Shown here piece by piece: positions 1 to 7,700 of a DNA stretch of 9,534 nt (position 1 is its first letter; each line of letters starts with the position of its first letter). Position numbers and translations under genes: made by a program. The stretch is from Ignavibacteria bacterium (GTDB taxonomy: Bacteria; Bacteroidota; Ignavibacteria; Ignavibacteriales; Ignavibacteriaceae). Location: NCBI GenBank assembly GCA_029863735.1, contig JAOTUT010000039.1, forward strand, positions 1-9,534, in the 5' to 3' direction. A model generated the notes under the pieces. It was not told the DNA's origin. It saw only the letters and a program-made list of their open reading frames with translations, and did no database searches.

Positions 1-287
1 TCCAACGGATTGTCGATAAGCAGTTTGAAAGCATCACGGTTGATGTCTTAGACATTCCATCTGGAAGGGAAGTGGTTTTACTTCCAAATAAAGTTAATAT
101 TAATATCAGAGGTGGAATCGAAATTTTAGGTAAGTTAACACCGGAACAATTTCATGCTTACGTAAAATTTCAAACTCTTATTAAGGATACTACAGGGAGC
201 GTTGTACCTGAAATAATATTACCGAAAAATGTCACACTTCAGTTTTCGAAGCCGGATAGATTACGATACGTTATCAGATCATTTTAA
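1..287 (+). CDS. YbbR-like domain protein, C-terminal fragment (5' end outside window)
   Basis: The frame is open from the window edge (first full codon at position 3) to TAA at 285-287, giving 94 residues. An internal GTG at 72 could be taken for a start, but in-frame coding continues upstream of it, so this is the tail of a larger gene. The visible part alternates short beta-strand-like stretches with the pattern LPNKVNINIRGG, a polar turn, then IILPKNVTLQFSKPDRL. This is the rhythm of a YbbR-like domain, found as tandem repeats in membrane-anchored extracytoplasmic proteins such as CdaR. The chain ends seven residues after the last P-D-R-L turn. Assignment rests on pattern recognition of one repeat; the N-terminal anchor and other repeats are not visible. 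The protein's job in this organism cannot be deduced, and 92 nt separate it from tmk. Confidence 0.6.
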   Translation, partial: QRIVDKQFESITVDVLDIPSGREVVLLPNKVNINIRGGIEILGKLTPEQFHAYVKFQTLIKDTTGSVVPEIILPKNVTLQFSKPDRLRYVIRSF

Positions 288-379
288 ACTATTTCTCTCC
301 TTTTAAACCGATTTTAATCCAGTAAAAAGTTTATCTATATTAACGTTTCAAATTCAAATCAAAAACAGTCAAAAACGTT
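288..379 (+). promoter_or_regulatory. Short intergenic region upstream of tmk; possible promoter
   Basis: This 92-nt AT-rich gap has no ORF and no clear terminator hairpin for the preceding gene. The hexamer AACGTT, itself palindromic, occurs twice (342-347 and 374-379), the second copy directly abutting the tmk ATG. A TATATT at 336-341 could be a -10 element, but the hexamer 17 nt upstream is only a poor -35 match. No Shine-Dalgarno sequence precedes tmk, which is common in Bacteroidota-type genomes. Promoter function is inferred mainly from the gap, not from a good motif. Confidence 0.25.
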
Positions 380-997
380 ATGTTTATCTCTTTCGAAGGT
401 ATAGATTTTTCAGGAAAATCCACACAAATAGAACTTCTCAAAGACTATCTTGTTGATAATAATAAAAAGGTAGAAATTCTAAGGGAACCCGGCGGAACCG
501 AGATTTCCGAGAAAGTAAGACGCATTGTTTTAGATAATAAAAATGATAAGATGTTTGCAGAGGCTGAGTTACTTTTGTTTTCTGCAAGCCGGGCACAGTT
601 GTTACGGGAAAAAATTCAACCTTACCTTGAAAAAGGTATTTATGTAATTTCTGATAGGTTTCATGATAGTTCAACTGCTTACCAGGGTTATGGAAGAGAA
701 ATACCATTGGAAGTAGTAAAAATGGTTCATCATCTTGCAATTGGCGATACAATTCCTGATCTGACTTTTTTCATTGATATTCCTGTAGGAATTGCAAATG
801 AAAGAAGGAAAAAGAAATCAAAAGTTAAACTCGATAGAATTGAAGTCGCTGATATTGAATTCTATAACCGTGTCCGAAGCGGGTATCTTGAAATAGCCAG
901 GCAGGAAGAACGCTTTAAAGTTATTGATGGGACTCAGACGATAGAAACAATACAAAATCAAATTATTTCAGAATTAGAATTAGTTGACCGGAGGTAA
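380..997 (+). CDS. tmk: Thymidylate kinase (dTMP kinase)
   Basis: Cytoplasmic enzyme that phosphorylates dTMP to dTDP with ATP, in dTTP synthesis. At 205 aa it has the normal family length. The P-loop is at residues 7-14 (GIDFSGKS), starting almost at the N-terminus, which fixes the ATG at 380 as the start. The dTMP-binding REPGGT motif is at 35-40, the SASRAQ arginine at R71 and the DR motif at D92-R93, followed by SSTAYQGYGR. The basic LID (RRKKKSK, then LDRIE, about 142-155), together with a P-loop lacking Arg, suggests the bacterial type II arrangement, with the catalytic Arg in the LID. No SD site is visible before the start. The last codons contain the SD of the next gene, so tmk and the protease gene are likely translated from one message. 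Confidence 0.97.
   Translation: MFISFEGIDFSGKSTQIELLKDYLVDNNKKVEILREPGGTEISEKVRRIVLDNKNDKMFAEAELLLFSASRAQLLREKIQPYLEKGIYVISDRFHDSSTAYQGYGREIPLEVVKMVHHLAIGDTIPDLTFFIDIPVGIANERRKKKSKVKLDRIEVADIEFYNRVRSGYLEIARQEERFKVIDGTQTIETIQNQIISELELVDRR
990..995 (+). promoter_or_regulatory. Strong ribosome binding site for the S41 protease gene
   Basis: GGAGGT lies inside the last codons of tmk (its TAA is at 995-997), 10 nt before the TTG at 1006. It is the best SD match in the window and supports the non-ATG start of the following gene. Confidence 0.8.
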
Positions 998-1005
998 AAG
1001 TTAAA

Positions 1006-2649
1006 TTGAAGAAGAAATTATTTTGGATTCCTGGATTATTCTTAATCGCGATAATCCTTACAGGTTTTTTTGCTGGAAAGGGAGATATATACTTTGAAAT
1101 TGCAAAAAATTTAGATTTACTGGGACGAGTATATAAAGAAATTACTTTCAATTATGTTGATGAAGTTGATCCTGAAAAATTTTTGAGAGCCGGCATTCAA
1201 GGGATGTTAAATTCACTCGATCCCTATACAATCTTTATTGATGAAAAAAAGATTGAAGACATTGATTTGATTACCAACGGTAAATATGGAGGCGTTGGAA
1301 TTTCAATTGGATTGCGAGGCAACGATGTAACTGTAGTTGAAATTATGGATGGGTATGCTGCTCAAAGACAGGGAATTCAAATTGGTGATATTATAATTGA
1401 AGCTGGTGGTGAGTCGATCTCACCAAATAAAATGGATAAAATATCATCTCTTGTTAAAGGTGAACCCGGAACTACAGTTGAACTTAGAGTCGTTAGGAAT
1501 GAACTTCGGGACACCCTTAGCTTCAATCTGATCAGAGAAGAAGTGATTATTAAGAACATACCCTACTCAGCTTTTTATCCTGAAAACAGTAGTACAGCTT
1601 ACATAAAACTCTCAAACTTTAGCAGGGCTGCTAGTGATGAGATCAAGAATTCAATAAAAGAGCTCAAAGAACAAAAGCAGGTTAAATCAATTATACTGGA
1701 TCTGCGCGGTAACCCTGGCGGATTATTAGATATTGCAATTGATGTCTGCGACAAATTTCTTGCCCGTGATTTTCTTGTGGTTTCAACCCGTGGCAGAGAA
1801 GAAAACAGTGATAAAAAATATTATTCCGTTGAAGAGCCAATTGTGTCAAATGATGTTGAAGTAATTGTTTTGATTAACGGTGGAAGTGCTTCCGCTTCAG
1901 AAATCGTAGCAGGTGCCTTACAAGATCATGACCGTGCTGTAATTCTTGGAACAAAATCCTTTGGAAAGGGGTTAGTGCAAACTATAGTTCCGCTTAGTTA
2001 TAATACTTCTTTGAAAATAACTACAGCAAAGTACTATACACCTAGCGGAAGATGTATTCAGAGGATCGATTACGCAAAGGATAATGATGTGATTATACCT
2101 ACGAAATCAGAGGAAGAACAAAAATTCTTTACTGACCAAAAGAGGGAAGTATACGCCAGAGGTGGAATAACTCCGGACACAACAGTTGAATTTAGTATTG
2201 ATGGCGAACTGACAAAAGAATTACTTGCTAAAGGTATGTTTTTCAAATTTGCAAACAATTATATTTTTAATAACCCTGATGCCGTCTTTTCAGCTTTAAA
2301 TGGGCAGACTCTTTTTGTTGACTTCACAGAATATCTTAATGAAACCAGTTTTAAGTATACCTCACAGACAGAAATTAAAATTGATCACCTGATAAGCAGT
2401 GCTTCCGACAAAGAAGAAATTAAAAATGAACTCAATAAAATTAAAGCTGACTTAAAAGGATTATACGAAAAAGAACTACAAATTTATAAGAATGAGATTT
2501 TGCAGGAGATTAAATCCGAATTAGCTGCACGCTATCTTGGATTGGAAGGCAGGTTGGAGGAGCAACTTAACTCAGATGTACAAGTTCAAGCTGCTTTAGA
2601 AATTCTTTCAAACAAAATTGTTTACAATAAACTATTGAATATTAATTGA
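1006..2649 (+). CDS. S41 family C-terminal processing peptidase (CtpA/Prc type), membrane-anchored or exported
   Basis: Serine endoprotease acting outside the cytoplasmic membrane on C-termini of envelope proteins. The 547-aa chain has a lysine-rich start and a hydrophobic segment (about 5-23) without an obvious cleavage site, so it may be anchored. A PDZ domain spans about 93-175 (YGGVGISIG, then GIQIGDIIIEAGG). The S41 core spans about 195-355 (DLRGNPGGLL at 232-241; GGSASASEI at 292-300). By analogy with E. coli Prc, the catalytic pair is Ser296 and Lys321 (in SFGKG), with D307 also conserved. The tail, about 400-547, is charged and mostly helical, as in Bacteroidota-type S41 proteins. TTG is chosen as start because of the strong SD at 990-995 and because it gives a complete signal segment. 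The stop overlaps the next gene by 4 nt. Substrate unknown. Confidence 0.93.
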   Translation: MKKKLFWIPGLFLIAIILTGFFAGKGDIYFEIAKNLDLLGRVYKEITFNYVDEVDPEKFLRAGIQGMLNSLDPYTIFIDEKKIEDIDLITNGKYGGVGISIGLRGNDVTVVEIMDGYAAQRQGIQIGDIIIEAGGESISPNKMDKISSLVKGEPGTTVELRVVRNELRDTLSFNLIREEVIIKNIPYSAFYPENSSTAYIKLSNFSRAASDEIKNSIKELKEQKQVKSIILDLRGNPGGLLDIAIDVCDKFLARDFLVVSTRGREENSDKKYYSVEEPIVSNDVEVIVLINGGSASASEIVAGALQDHDRAVILGTKSFGKGLVQTIVPLSYNTSLKITTAKYYTPSGRCIQRIDYAKDNDVIIPTKSEEEQKFFTDQKREVYARGGITPDTTVEFSIDGELTKELLAKGMFFKFANNYIFNNPDAVFSALNGQTLFVDFTEYLNETSFKYTSQTEIKIDHLISSASDKEEIKNELNKIKADLKGLYEKELQIYKNEILQEIKSELAARYLGLEGRLEEQLNSDVQVQAALEILSNKIVYNKLLNIN

Positions 2650-3452
2650 GTCTTTTAGTTCTACTTGCAATATTTCTAATAGTTGGTTTTTTTACAGGCA
2701 TTTTGATAGGGATGCTGGGAATCGGAGGAGGATTGGTATTTGTACCAACGCTTTATTATCTCCTGCCTTTAATGGATGTTCCATATACGAACCTTGCTTA
2801 TTTCACAATAGGTACTTCACTTTTTGCGGGAGCACTGGCCACTTCAAACTCTGCTTATTTGCATATTCGAAAAGAGAACTTTTCTAAAAAGCCAGCCATT
2901 CTGGTTGCAATCGGTGCTGCAATTTCAGCTTTTATAGCTCCATTCTTTGTTGTAAAGGTAAAATCGGAAATAATAGAAATTATTTTTGCTTCAGTAATGA
3001 TTGTGGTTGCGTTGAAAATGATTTTCGAAAATTCTAAAAATGAAAAATATAAATTAGAAAAACCACTCAGTGATCCTTTTTTATTTTTATTGGGAATTTT
3101 TACGGGAGTTCTTTCTGCTTTTACAGGATTGGGAGGCGGAGTAATTTACGTTCCATCGCTTATTTATTTATTTCTGATTAATTCAAAAGTGGCTGTGGGT
3201 ACCTCATCAATTATAACAGCTATAACAATGATAAGCTCAACGGCTTCTTATATTCTTCAAGGCTCGGGATCAATATCTTATTCTGGTGCAATTGGTTTTG
3301 TAATTCCTGAAGCTGCAATTCCATTGGGGATTGGGGCTATTGTCGGTAGCTTTTTTGGTGTTAAAATCGTAATGAGATCTTCAACAGAAATTATTAAAAA
3401 GGCTTTCGCAATACTACTAGTGGCAGCAGTAGCAAAAATCTTATTTACTTAA
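2646..3452 (+). CDS. TauE/SafE family (TSUP) membrane permease
   Basis: Polytopic inner-membrane protein of the TauE/SafE family, whose members are linked to export or uptake of sulfite, sulfoacetate and related organosulfur anions; this member's substrate cannot be read from sequence. Length (268 aa) is typical. The family's internal duplication is clear: GFFTGILIGMLGIGGGLVFVP (residues 14-34) is echoed by GIFTGVLSAFTGLGGGVIYVP in the second half, each being the glycine-rich signature. About eight hydrophobic segments surround a polar linker near residues 127-142. The TTG start shares TTGA with the protease stop, and no SD is visible, so translation probably depends on coupling. The next in-frame ATG (residue 23) would remove most of the first membrane segment, which favours TTG. 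Confidence 0.9.
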   Translation: MSLLVLLAIFLIVGFFTGILIGMLGIGGGLVFVPTLYYLLPLMDVPYTNLAYFTIGTSLFAGALATSNSAYLHIRKENFSKKPAILVAIGAAISAFIAPFFVVKVKSEIIEIIFASVMIVVALKMIFENSKNEKYKLEKPLSDPFLFLLGIFTGVLSAFTGLGGGVIYVPSLIYLFLINSKVAVGTSSIITAITMISSTASYILQGSGSISYSGAIGFVIPEAAIPLGIGAIVGSFFGVKIVMRSSTEIIKKAFAILLVAAVAKILFT

Positions 3453-3468
3453 TAATAATAGATTCATA

Positions 3469-3735
3469 ATGGCGCAAAAATTAATCCGCAGATTTAAGTG
3501 CCCATCGTGTGCAAGTGAAAATACTTTAAGAATTTCCAAACCCAGAAACACGAAAGAGAAATTACTACAAGTACTGATTTTCATTAAAATTTACAGATGC
3601 AGGAAATGTAGCTGGCGAGGATGGAAACTCAATTTCTCCATTAATGAGAAAGCAATAAAAAATATTGTTGTTTATATCCTCCTGTTTTTAATAGCAGCGC
3701 TCATTATCTATAATTTATTGAAGCTGGTCGTATAA
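3469..3735 (+). CDS. Small zinc-ribbon protein with C-terminal membrane segment
   Basis: An 88-aa protein of unknown role. Two CxxC knuckles (C11-C14, CPSC, and C44-C47, CRKC followed by WRGW) should bind one zinc in a zinc-ribbon fold. A basic stretch with short hydrophobic residues lies between them. Residues about 65-87 form one strongly hydrophobic helix ending in LLKLVV, so the zinc ribbon is probably tethered to the cytoplasmic face of the membrane. The ATG lies 16 nt after the permease stop without a convincing SD, and it is probably the last gene of the tmk transcript, since a 259-nt gap follows. Similar zinc-ribbon-plus-helix proteins are, to my recollection, common uncharacterised bacterial genes. 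DNA binding, chaperone or partner-binding roles are all possible. Confidence 0.75.
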   Translation: MAQKLIRRFKCPSCASENTLRISKPRNTKEKLLQVLIFIKIYRCRKCSWRGWKLNFSINEKAIKNIVVYILLFLIAALIIYNLLKLVV

Positions 3736-3842
3736 AATTTGAGTTGAATAATAATAGCTAATGTCAAGTAAAATCAATAATAATAAATTTGCATTAAATG
3801 AATAAAATTAAGATTTTAACACACCAAAAATTGAAGCGCTTT

Positions 3843-3860
3843 TCAGCATCAGATTGCTGA
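3843..3860 (+). terminator. Small perfect hairpin, possible weak terminator
   Basis: TCAGCA (3843-3848) and TGCTGA (3855-3860) pair perfectly around a TCAGAT loop. The stem is short with only modest GC, and the next bases are TAAATAAAAC rather than a T-tract; a T7 run comes only about 22 nt later (3883-3889). Its place after the zinc-ribbon gene fits a terminator, but the structure is weak and may be chance or part of an intergenic repeat. Confidence 0.25.
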
Positions 3861-3985
3861 TAAATAAAACCTCCGTGCTTCCTTTTTTTCTAAACTAATT
3901 TCGGAATTTTTTATAAATCTTGTTTTTAGGATTCTTTTAAACAGTGTTAATCAAGCATCCAGGAACTTGTTTCTACGGGAATGTT

Positions 3986-3991
3986 AAAAGG
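3986..3991 (+). promoter_or_regulatory. Ribosome binding site for actA
   Basis: AAAAGG precedes two adjacent in-frame ATG codons (3995 and 3998) by 3 and 6 nt. The spacing favours the second ATG, so the protein may begin MKKSYLDY rather than MMKKSYLDY. The difference is a single residue. Confidence 0.45.
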
Positions 3992-3994
3992 TAG

Positions 3995-4567
3995 ATGATG
4001 AAAAAATCTTACCTCGATTATATTCTCAGAAACCGTGTACCCGTTACCATCTTTGTAGTATTAGCAGCATTCGCTTTAACCTATTTTGCTTCACGGGCAG
4101 AAAGGGATGGAGTCGGTTATGCACCTGATCAGCCAATAAATTATTCGCATAAGCTCCACGCCGGTACAATGAAAATTGACTGTCAGTATTGCCACGTTGG
4201 TGTTGAGAAATCGAGGCACGCTATGGTACCTCCGGTTGCTACTTGTATGAATTGCCACACTGTTGCCAGAAAAGACAAACCTGAAATAATTAAACTAACT
4301 GAATATTATAATGAAGGTAAGCCACTTCAATGGAAACGTATTCATAAAGTCCCGGATTATGCTTACTTCAGTCACAGTGTCCACGTGAATAAAGGCATAG
4401 ATTGTGTCTCTTGTCATGGCGAGATAACTCAAGCAGAGAAAGTAGGTCAGGTACAATCTTTCACGATGAACAGTTGCCTAAACTGTCATAGAAATGCTCA
4501 GGACAGGCTACCAGAGCTTAAAAATATTAACAACGGTCCGGACTATTGCTGGGCCTGTCATAGATAG
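3995..4567 (+). CDS. actA: Alternative complex III subunit ActA, pentaheme cytochrome c
   Basis: Periplasm-facing multihaem cytochrome of ACIII, which accepts electrons from the ActB clusters and passes them to a cytochrome c or oxidase. In 190 aa there are exactly five CxxCH haem-binding sites: 63-67, 84-88, 137-141, 161-165 and 185-189, the last one residue from the C-terminus. This matches the pentahaem ActA of characterised complexes. Two similar modules are visible, each with two upstream histidines before a DCxxCH: YSHKLH (50-55) before haem 1 and FSHSVH (125-130) before haem 3; these histidines are likely axial ligands. One hydrophobic segment (about 16-32) after a basic start acts as signal anchor. 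The identity is strengthened by actB, actC and actD following in canonical order. It is first in the operon, after a 259-nt gap. Confidence 0.94.
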   Translation: MMKKSYLDYILRNRVPVTIFVVLAAFALTYFASRAERDGVGYAPDQPINYSHKLHAGTMKIDCQYCHVGVEKSRHAMVPPVATCMNCHTVARKDKPEIIKLTEYYNEGKPLQWKRIHKVPDYAYFSHSVHVNKGIDCVSCHGEITQAEKVGQVQSFTMNSCLNCHRNAQDRLPELKNINNGPDYCWACHR

Positions 4568-4578
4568 AAATAATTTTT

Positions 4579-4743
4579 ATGGATAGAAAAAAATTTGTTG
4601 CGTTGTTTTCCTCAAGTCTTTTGGGTACAGCTTTACTGAAAGCTAATCCGCTGAATCTCTTTATGTCAAAAGTCCATTCAATGAAAGTAGAAGTTAATCC
4701 AAATGCTGTTAACAGAGAAAAATCAGGAAAGAAGAATGGCTGA
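4579..4743 (+). CDS. Small exported or membrane-anchored protein between actA and actB (54 aa, hypothetical)
   Basis: An ATG ORF begins 11 nt after the actA stop and ends with TGA at 4741-4743, overlapping the actB start (4736) by 8 nt. It fills the whole actA-actB gap. The product opens with MDRKKFVALF, then SSSLLGTALL, a signal-like segment (about 6-20), followed by KANPLNLF and a short basic tail ending [10 protein letters not shown]. The RKKF stretch resembles a Tat motif with RK in place of RR, and the first 12 residues match the displaced Tat-like signal of ActB ([12 protein letters not shown]) closely in pattern. No SD is seen, so it may be read by ribosomes leaving actA. I do not recognise the family. 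It could be a small ACIII subunit or assembly factor, a leader peptide, or a remnant of a larger Tat substrate. The 8-nt overlap argues for real translation. Confidence 0.55.
   Translation: MDRKKFVALFSSSLLGTALLKANPLNLFMSKVHSMKVEVNPNAVNREKSGKKNG
4725..4731 (+). promoter_or_regulatory. Ribosome binding site that decides the actB start
   Basis: AGGAAAG lies 4-10 nt before the ATG at 4736 (7 nt from the end of AGGA). An in-frame ATG at 4703 exists but has no such site and would add 11 residues (MLLTEKNQERR) lying within the preceding small ORF, so 4736 is preferred. Confidence 0.65.
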
Positions 4744-7700
4744 AGATATTAGTGGATTAAAAAATACTGATCCGAACTATTGGCAGTCGTTTGAAGAGTT
4801 GTATAACGATCCTGAGTTTATCAAAGCCCATCAGGATGAATTTATAGAAGGTGTCTCAGAAGATTTTGATTCATCAGGCATGTCATCAATCTCCAGAAGA
4901 AAATTCCTTGCATTGTTAGGTGCTTCTGCAGCACTTGCAGGAACTGCATGCTCAGATTACAGAGATAAAGGTGAAATAATACCTTATAACAAAAAGCCTG
5001 AAGAAGTAACGCTTGGTAAAGCAAACTACTATGCTTCAACCTGCACAGCTTGCGCTAATGCATGCGGTATTTTAGTTAAAACTAGAGAAGGCAGACCAAT
5101 AAAGATAGATGGTAATCCTGATCATCCAATATCGAAAGGAAAAATTTGTGCTCAAGGTCAGGCGAGCATATTGGGTCTTTATGATCCGGACAGATTGAAG
5201 AATCCAAGAAAAAAGCTTGATCGCAGATTTGTTGATTACAATTGGAAGAGTGCAAACGATGAAATAATGTTTGATCTGATGAATTCCGGAAATAAAGAAA
5301 TTGCAATCATCACTCGCAAAATTGTTTCTCCCACAACTAAAAAAGTTCTTGATGAATTTGCCGCTAAGTATCCTTCAACAAAAATTTATTCATACGAAGT
5401 ATTTAACAATTCTGTTAAGAACTCAGCCTGGAAAAAATGTTATGAAGCAGGTGAATTTCCCGCAATAAAATGGAATGAAGCTAAAATCATATTATCCTTT
5501 GACGGTGATTTTCTGGGTGAATCGAATAATAAAATTGAAAACGCCAGACTATTCTCTGATGGAAAAGATGTATTTAATAAGAATTTTAACCGTCTTTATG
5601 TAGTTGAAGGTAACCTTACAATTACCGGAATGAATGCCGATTACCGTTTGAGATTTCGGCCTGATCAACAATTGAATTTGGTCCTTGGTCTTATCGATGC
5701 ATTAAATAAAAAAGGTGCAGGAATACCGATTAGTTCAGGTGGAATTACATTAGAGAGCCTTGCAAGTCAATATAAATTAAATCTGGATACTCTAAATTTG
5801 TTGGTTTCAGATTTATTAAAGAATAGAGGAAAATCAATAGTTTATGCCGGGGATCATTTACCTGAAGATGTTCATATCGCTGTTAATCTTTTAAATAATG
5901 CTCTTGGTAATGAAGCACTTTATAATTTTGAAACTGGTCCAAGCATTGTTCAGCCGTTATCTTCTATGGCTGAATTAAAAGATCTGACTGCAAGAATGCA
6001 TTCGGGTGAGGTTGCTGTCGCAATTAATTTGAATTCAAATCCTGTCTATGATTTTCCTTCAGATTTGAGATATGCAGATGCATTGATTAAAGTAGATACC
6101 GTTGTAAGCTTTATTGAAATAGAGAGTGAAACATCTAATTTTTCAAATTACATTTTGCCTATTAATAACCAGCTGGAATCTTGGGGTGATGCAAAAACCA
6201 GAAAAGGAATTTATTCGCTTCAGCAGCCGGTTATTGCTCCCTTATATGATACCAGACAGTCGGAAGCAATTCTACTGACCTGGATTTCCGGTGACTCCTC
6301 AGCGTACAACGAATCTATTTATCATAAATACCTTATGAGTAACTGGGAGAAAAATATTTATCCACAAACAGGAATAAATTTAGAATTTAAAAGATTTTGG
6401 TATGGTGCACTTCACGATGGAGCAGTTACTATTTCAGAAAAAACTTCTGGATTTGGTTCAATTTCAATTTCAGTGGGACAGCAAATTAAACCTTTAAAAG
6501 AAACCGATACATTTTCTTTATTTATTAAAGAAAGTTATGCTGTACGTGACGGAAGATTTGCCAATAATGGATGGCTTCAGGAACTTCCTCATCCGGTGTC
6601 TAAAATTGTGTGGGACAACTATGCAGCTATCTCACCTAAAAGTGCAAATCAGCTTGGATTAAAAAGTAATGATCTAATTGAGATTTCTACCGGGCAGAAT
6701 AAATTAACAATTCCTGTATTCGTACAACCAGGAGCGTCGGACGATTCAATAACAATTGAAACTGGATACGGTAGAAAATATGGCGGTACGGTTGGAACAG
6801 GTGTTGGTTTTAACGCCAATAGTTTATTGATGACTTACAGCAGCTTGACTCCATGGCTTTATTCAGGAATAATGATAAGAGCACTAGATGGCAGCCACAA
6901 ACTTGTAACCGCACAGACAGTTTATGCGTTTAACGAAGGTGTCACTGCAGATCTTCCAGCAAAAAGAGGAATAATTAAAGAAGGAACTGTTGAGGAATAT
7001 CTTAAGAATCCAGGCTTCCTCCATAAGGAAGAAAAGCACGAATTAAAAAGCGTTAATCCTTTTTATGATTACACCGGGGTAAAGTGGGGAATGTCAGTTG
7101 ATATGAACCGTTGTCTCGGTTGCGGAGAATGTGTAGTTGCTTGTAATGTTGAAAATAATATTCCTGTAGTTGGCAAAGACCAGGTTGATAATGGCAGGGA
7201 AATGCATTGGATAAGAATTGATAGATATTATTCAGGCACACCCGAAGAACCAAGTGTCAGTAACCAGGTGATGGTTTGTCAGCATTGCGATCACGCACCT
7301 TGCGAAAATGTCTGCCCTGTGGTTGCAACCACTCACAGTCCTGATGGATTAAATCAGATGGTTTACAATCGTTGTGTCGGAACAAGGTACTGTTCAAATA
7401 ACTGTCCTTATAAAGTAAGAAGATTTAACTACTTCAATTTCCGGGATCACTTTAAGAATGGTTTTCAGGAATCACCTGTATTTGCTTTATTGATGAATCC
7501 GGAAGTAACAATTCGCTCGCGTGGTGTTATGGAGAAATGCACATTCTGTGTTCAAAGGATAAGTGAGGCACGTGCTGAATCAACAAAAGATAAAAGAGAA
7601 TTAAAAGGATCCGATGTAAAAACCGCTTGTCAGGAAGCCTGCACAACGAATGCAATTCACTTTGGTGATATTAAAAATGAAGATGAAGAATTTTATAAAT

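Larger units (their letters stand above)
3736..3994 (+). other. Intergenic region between the tmk-protease cluster and the ACIII operon
   Basis: A 259-nt AT-rich spacer with no credible ORF on either strand. It must contain the end of the upstream transcript and probably the promoter for actA. What can be seen: repeated AATAATAA-like runs at 3744-3787, an AGCGCT palindrome near 3836-3841, a 6-bp hairpin at 3843-3860, and a T-rich block at 3883-3930. No convincing -35/-10 pair and no Bacteroidota-type TAnnTTTG box could be fixed by eye. Confidence 0.6.

Noticed and set aside
72..287. GTG at 72 as a start for a 71-aa stand-alone protein
   Set aside because: The same frame stays open to the window edge with YbbR-like sequence upstream, so the GTG is an internal valine codon.
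438..752. 104-codon minus-strand ORF inside tmk
   Set aside because: Opposite a conserved enzyme gene; composition is low-complexity (F, L, Q, Y rich) as expected from antisense of AT-rich coding DNA.
3861..3889. Strong intrinsic terminator made of the 3843-3860 hairpin plus the T7 run
   Set aside because: The T-run starts about 22 nt after the stem, too far for a standard intrinsic terminator; kept only as a low-confidence hairpin.
3900..3994. Defined sigma-70 or Bacteroidota-type promoter for actA
   Set aside because: TATAAAT near 3911 and TTG-like boxes exist, but no pair has convincing spacing and sequence; in AT-rich DNA such matches are expected by chance.
4703..4735. Upstream in-frame ATG of actB adding 11 residues (MLLTEKNQERR)
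   Set aside because: It lacks an SD, lies within the small ORF, and the ATG at 4736 has AGGAAAG at proper spacing and gives the N-terminus expected for the family.
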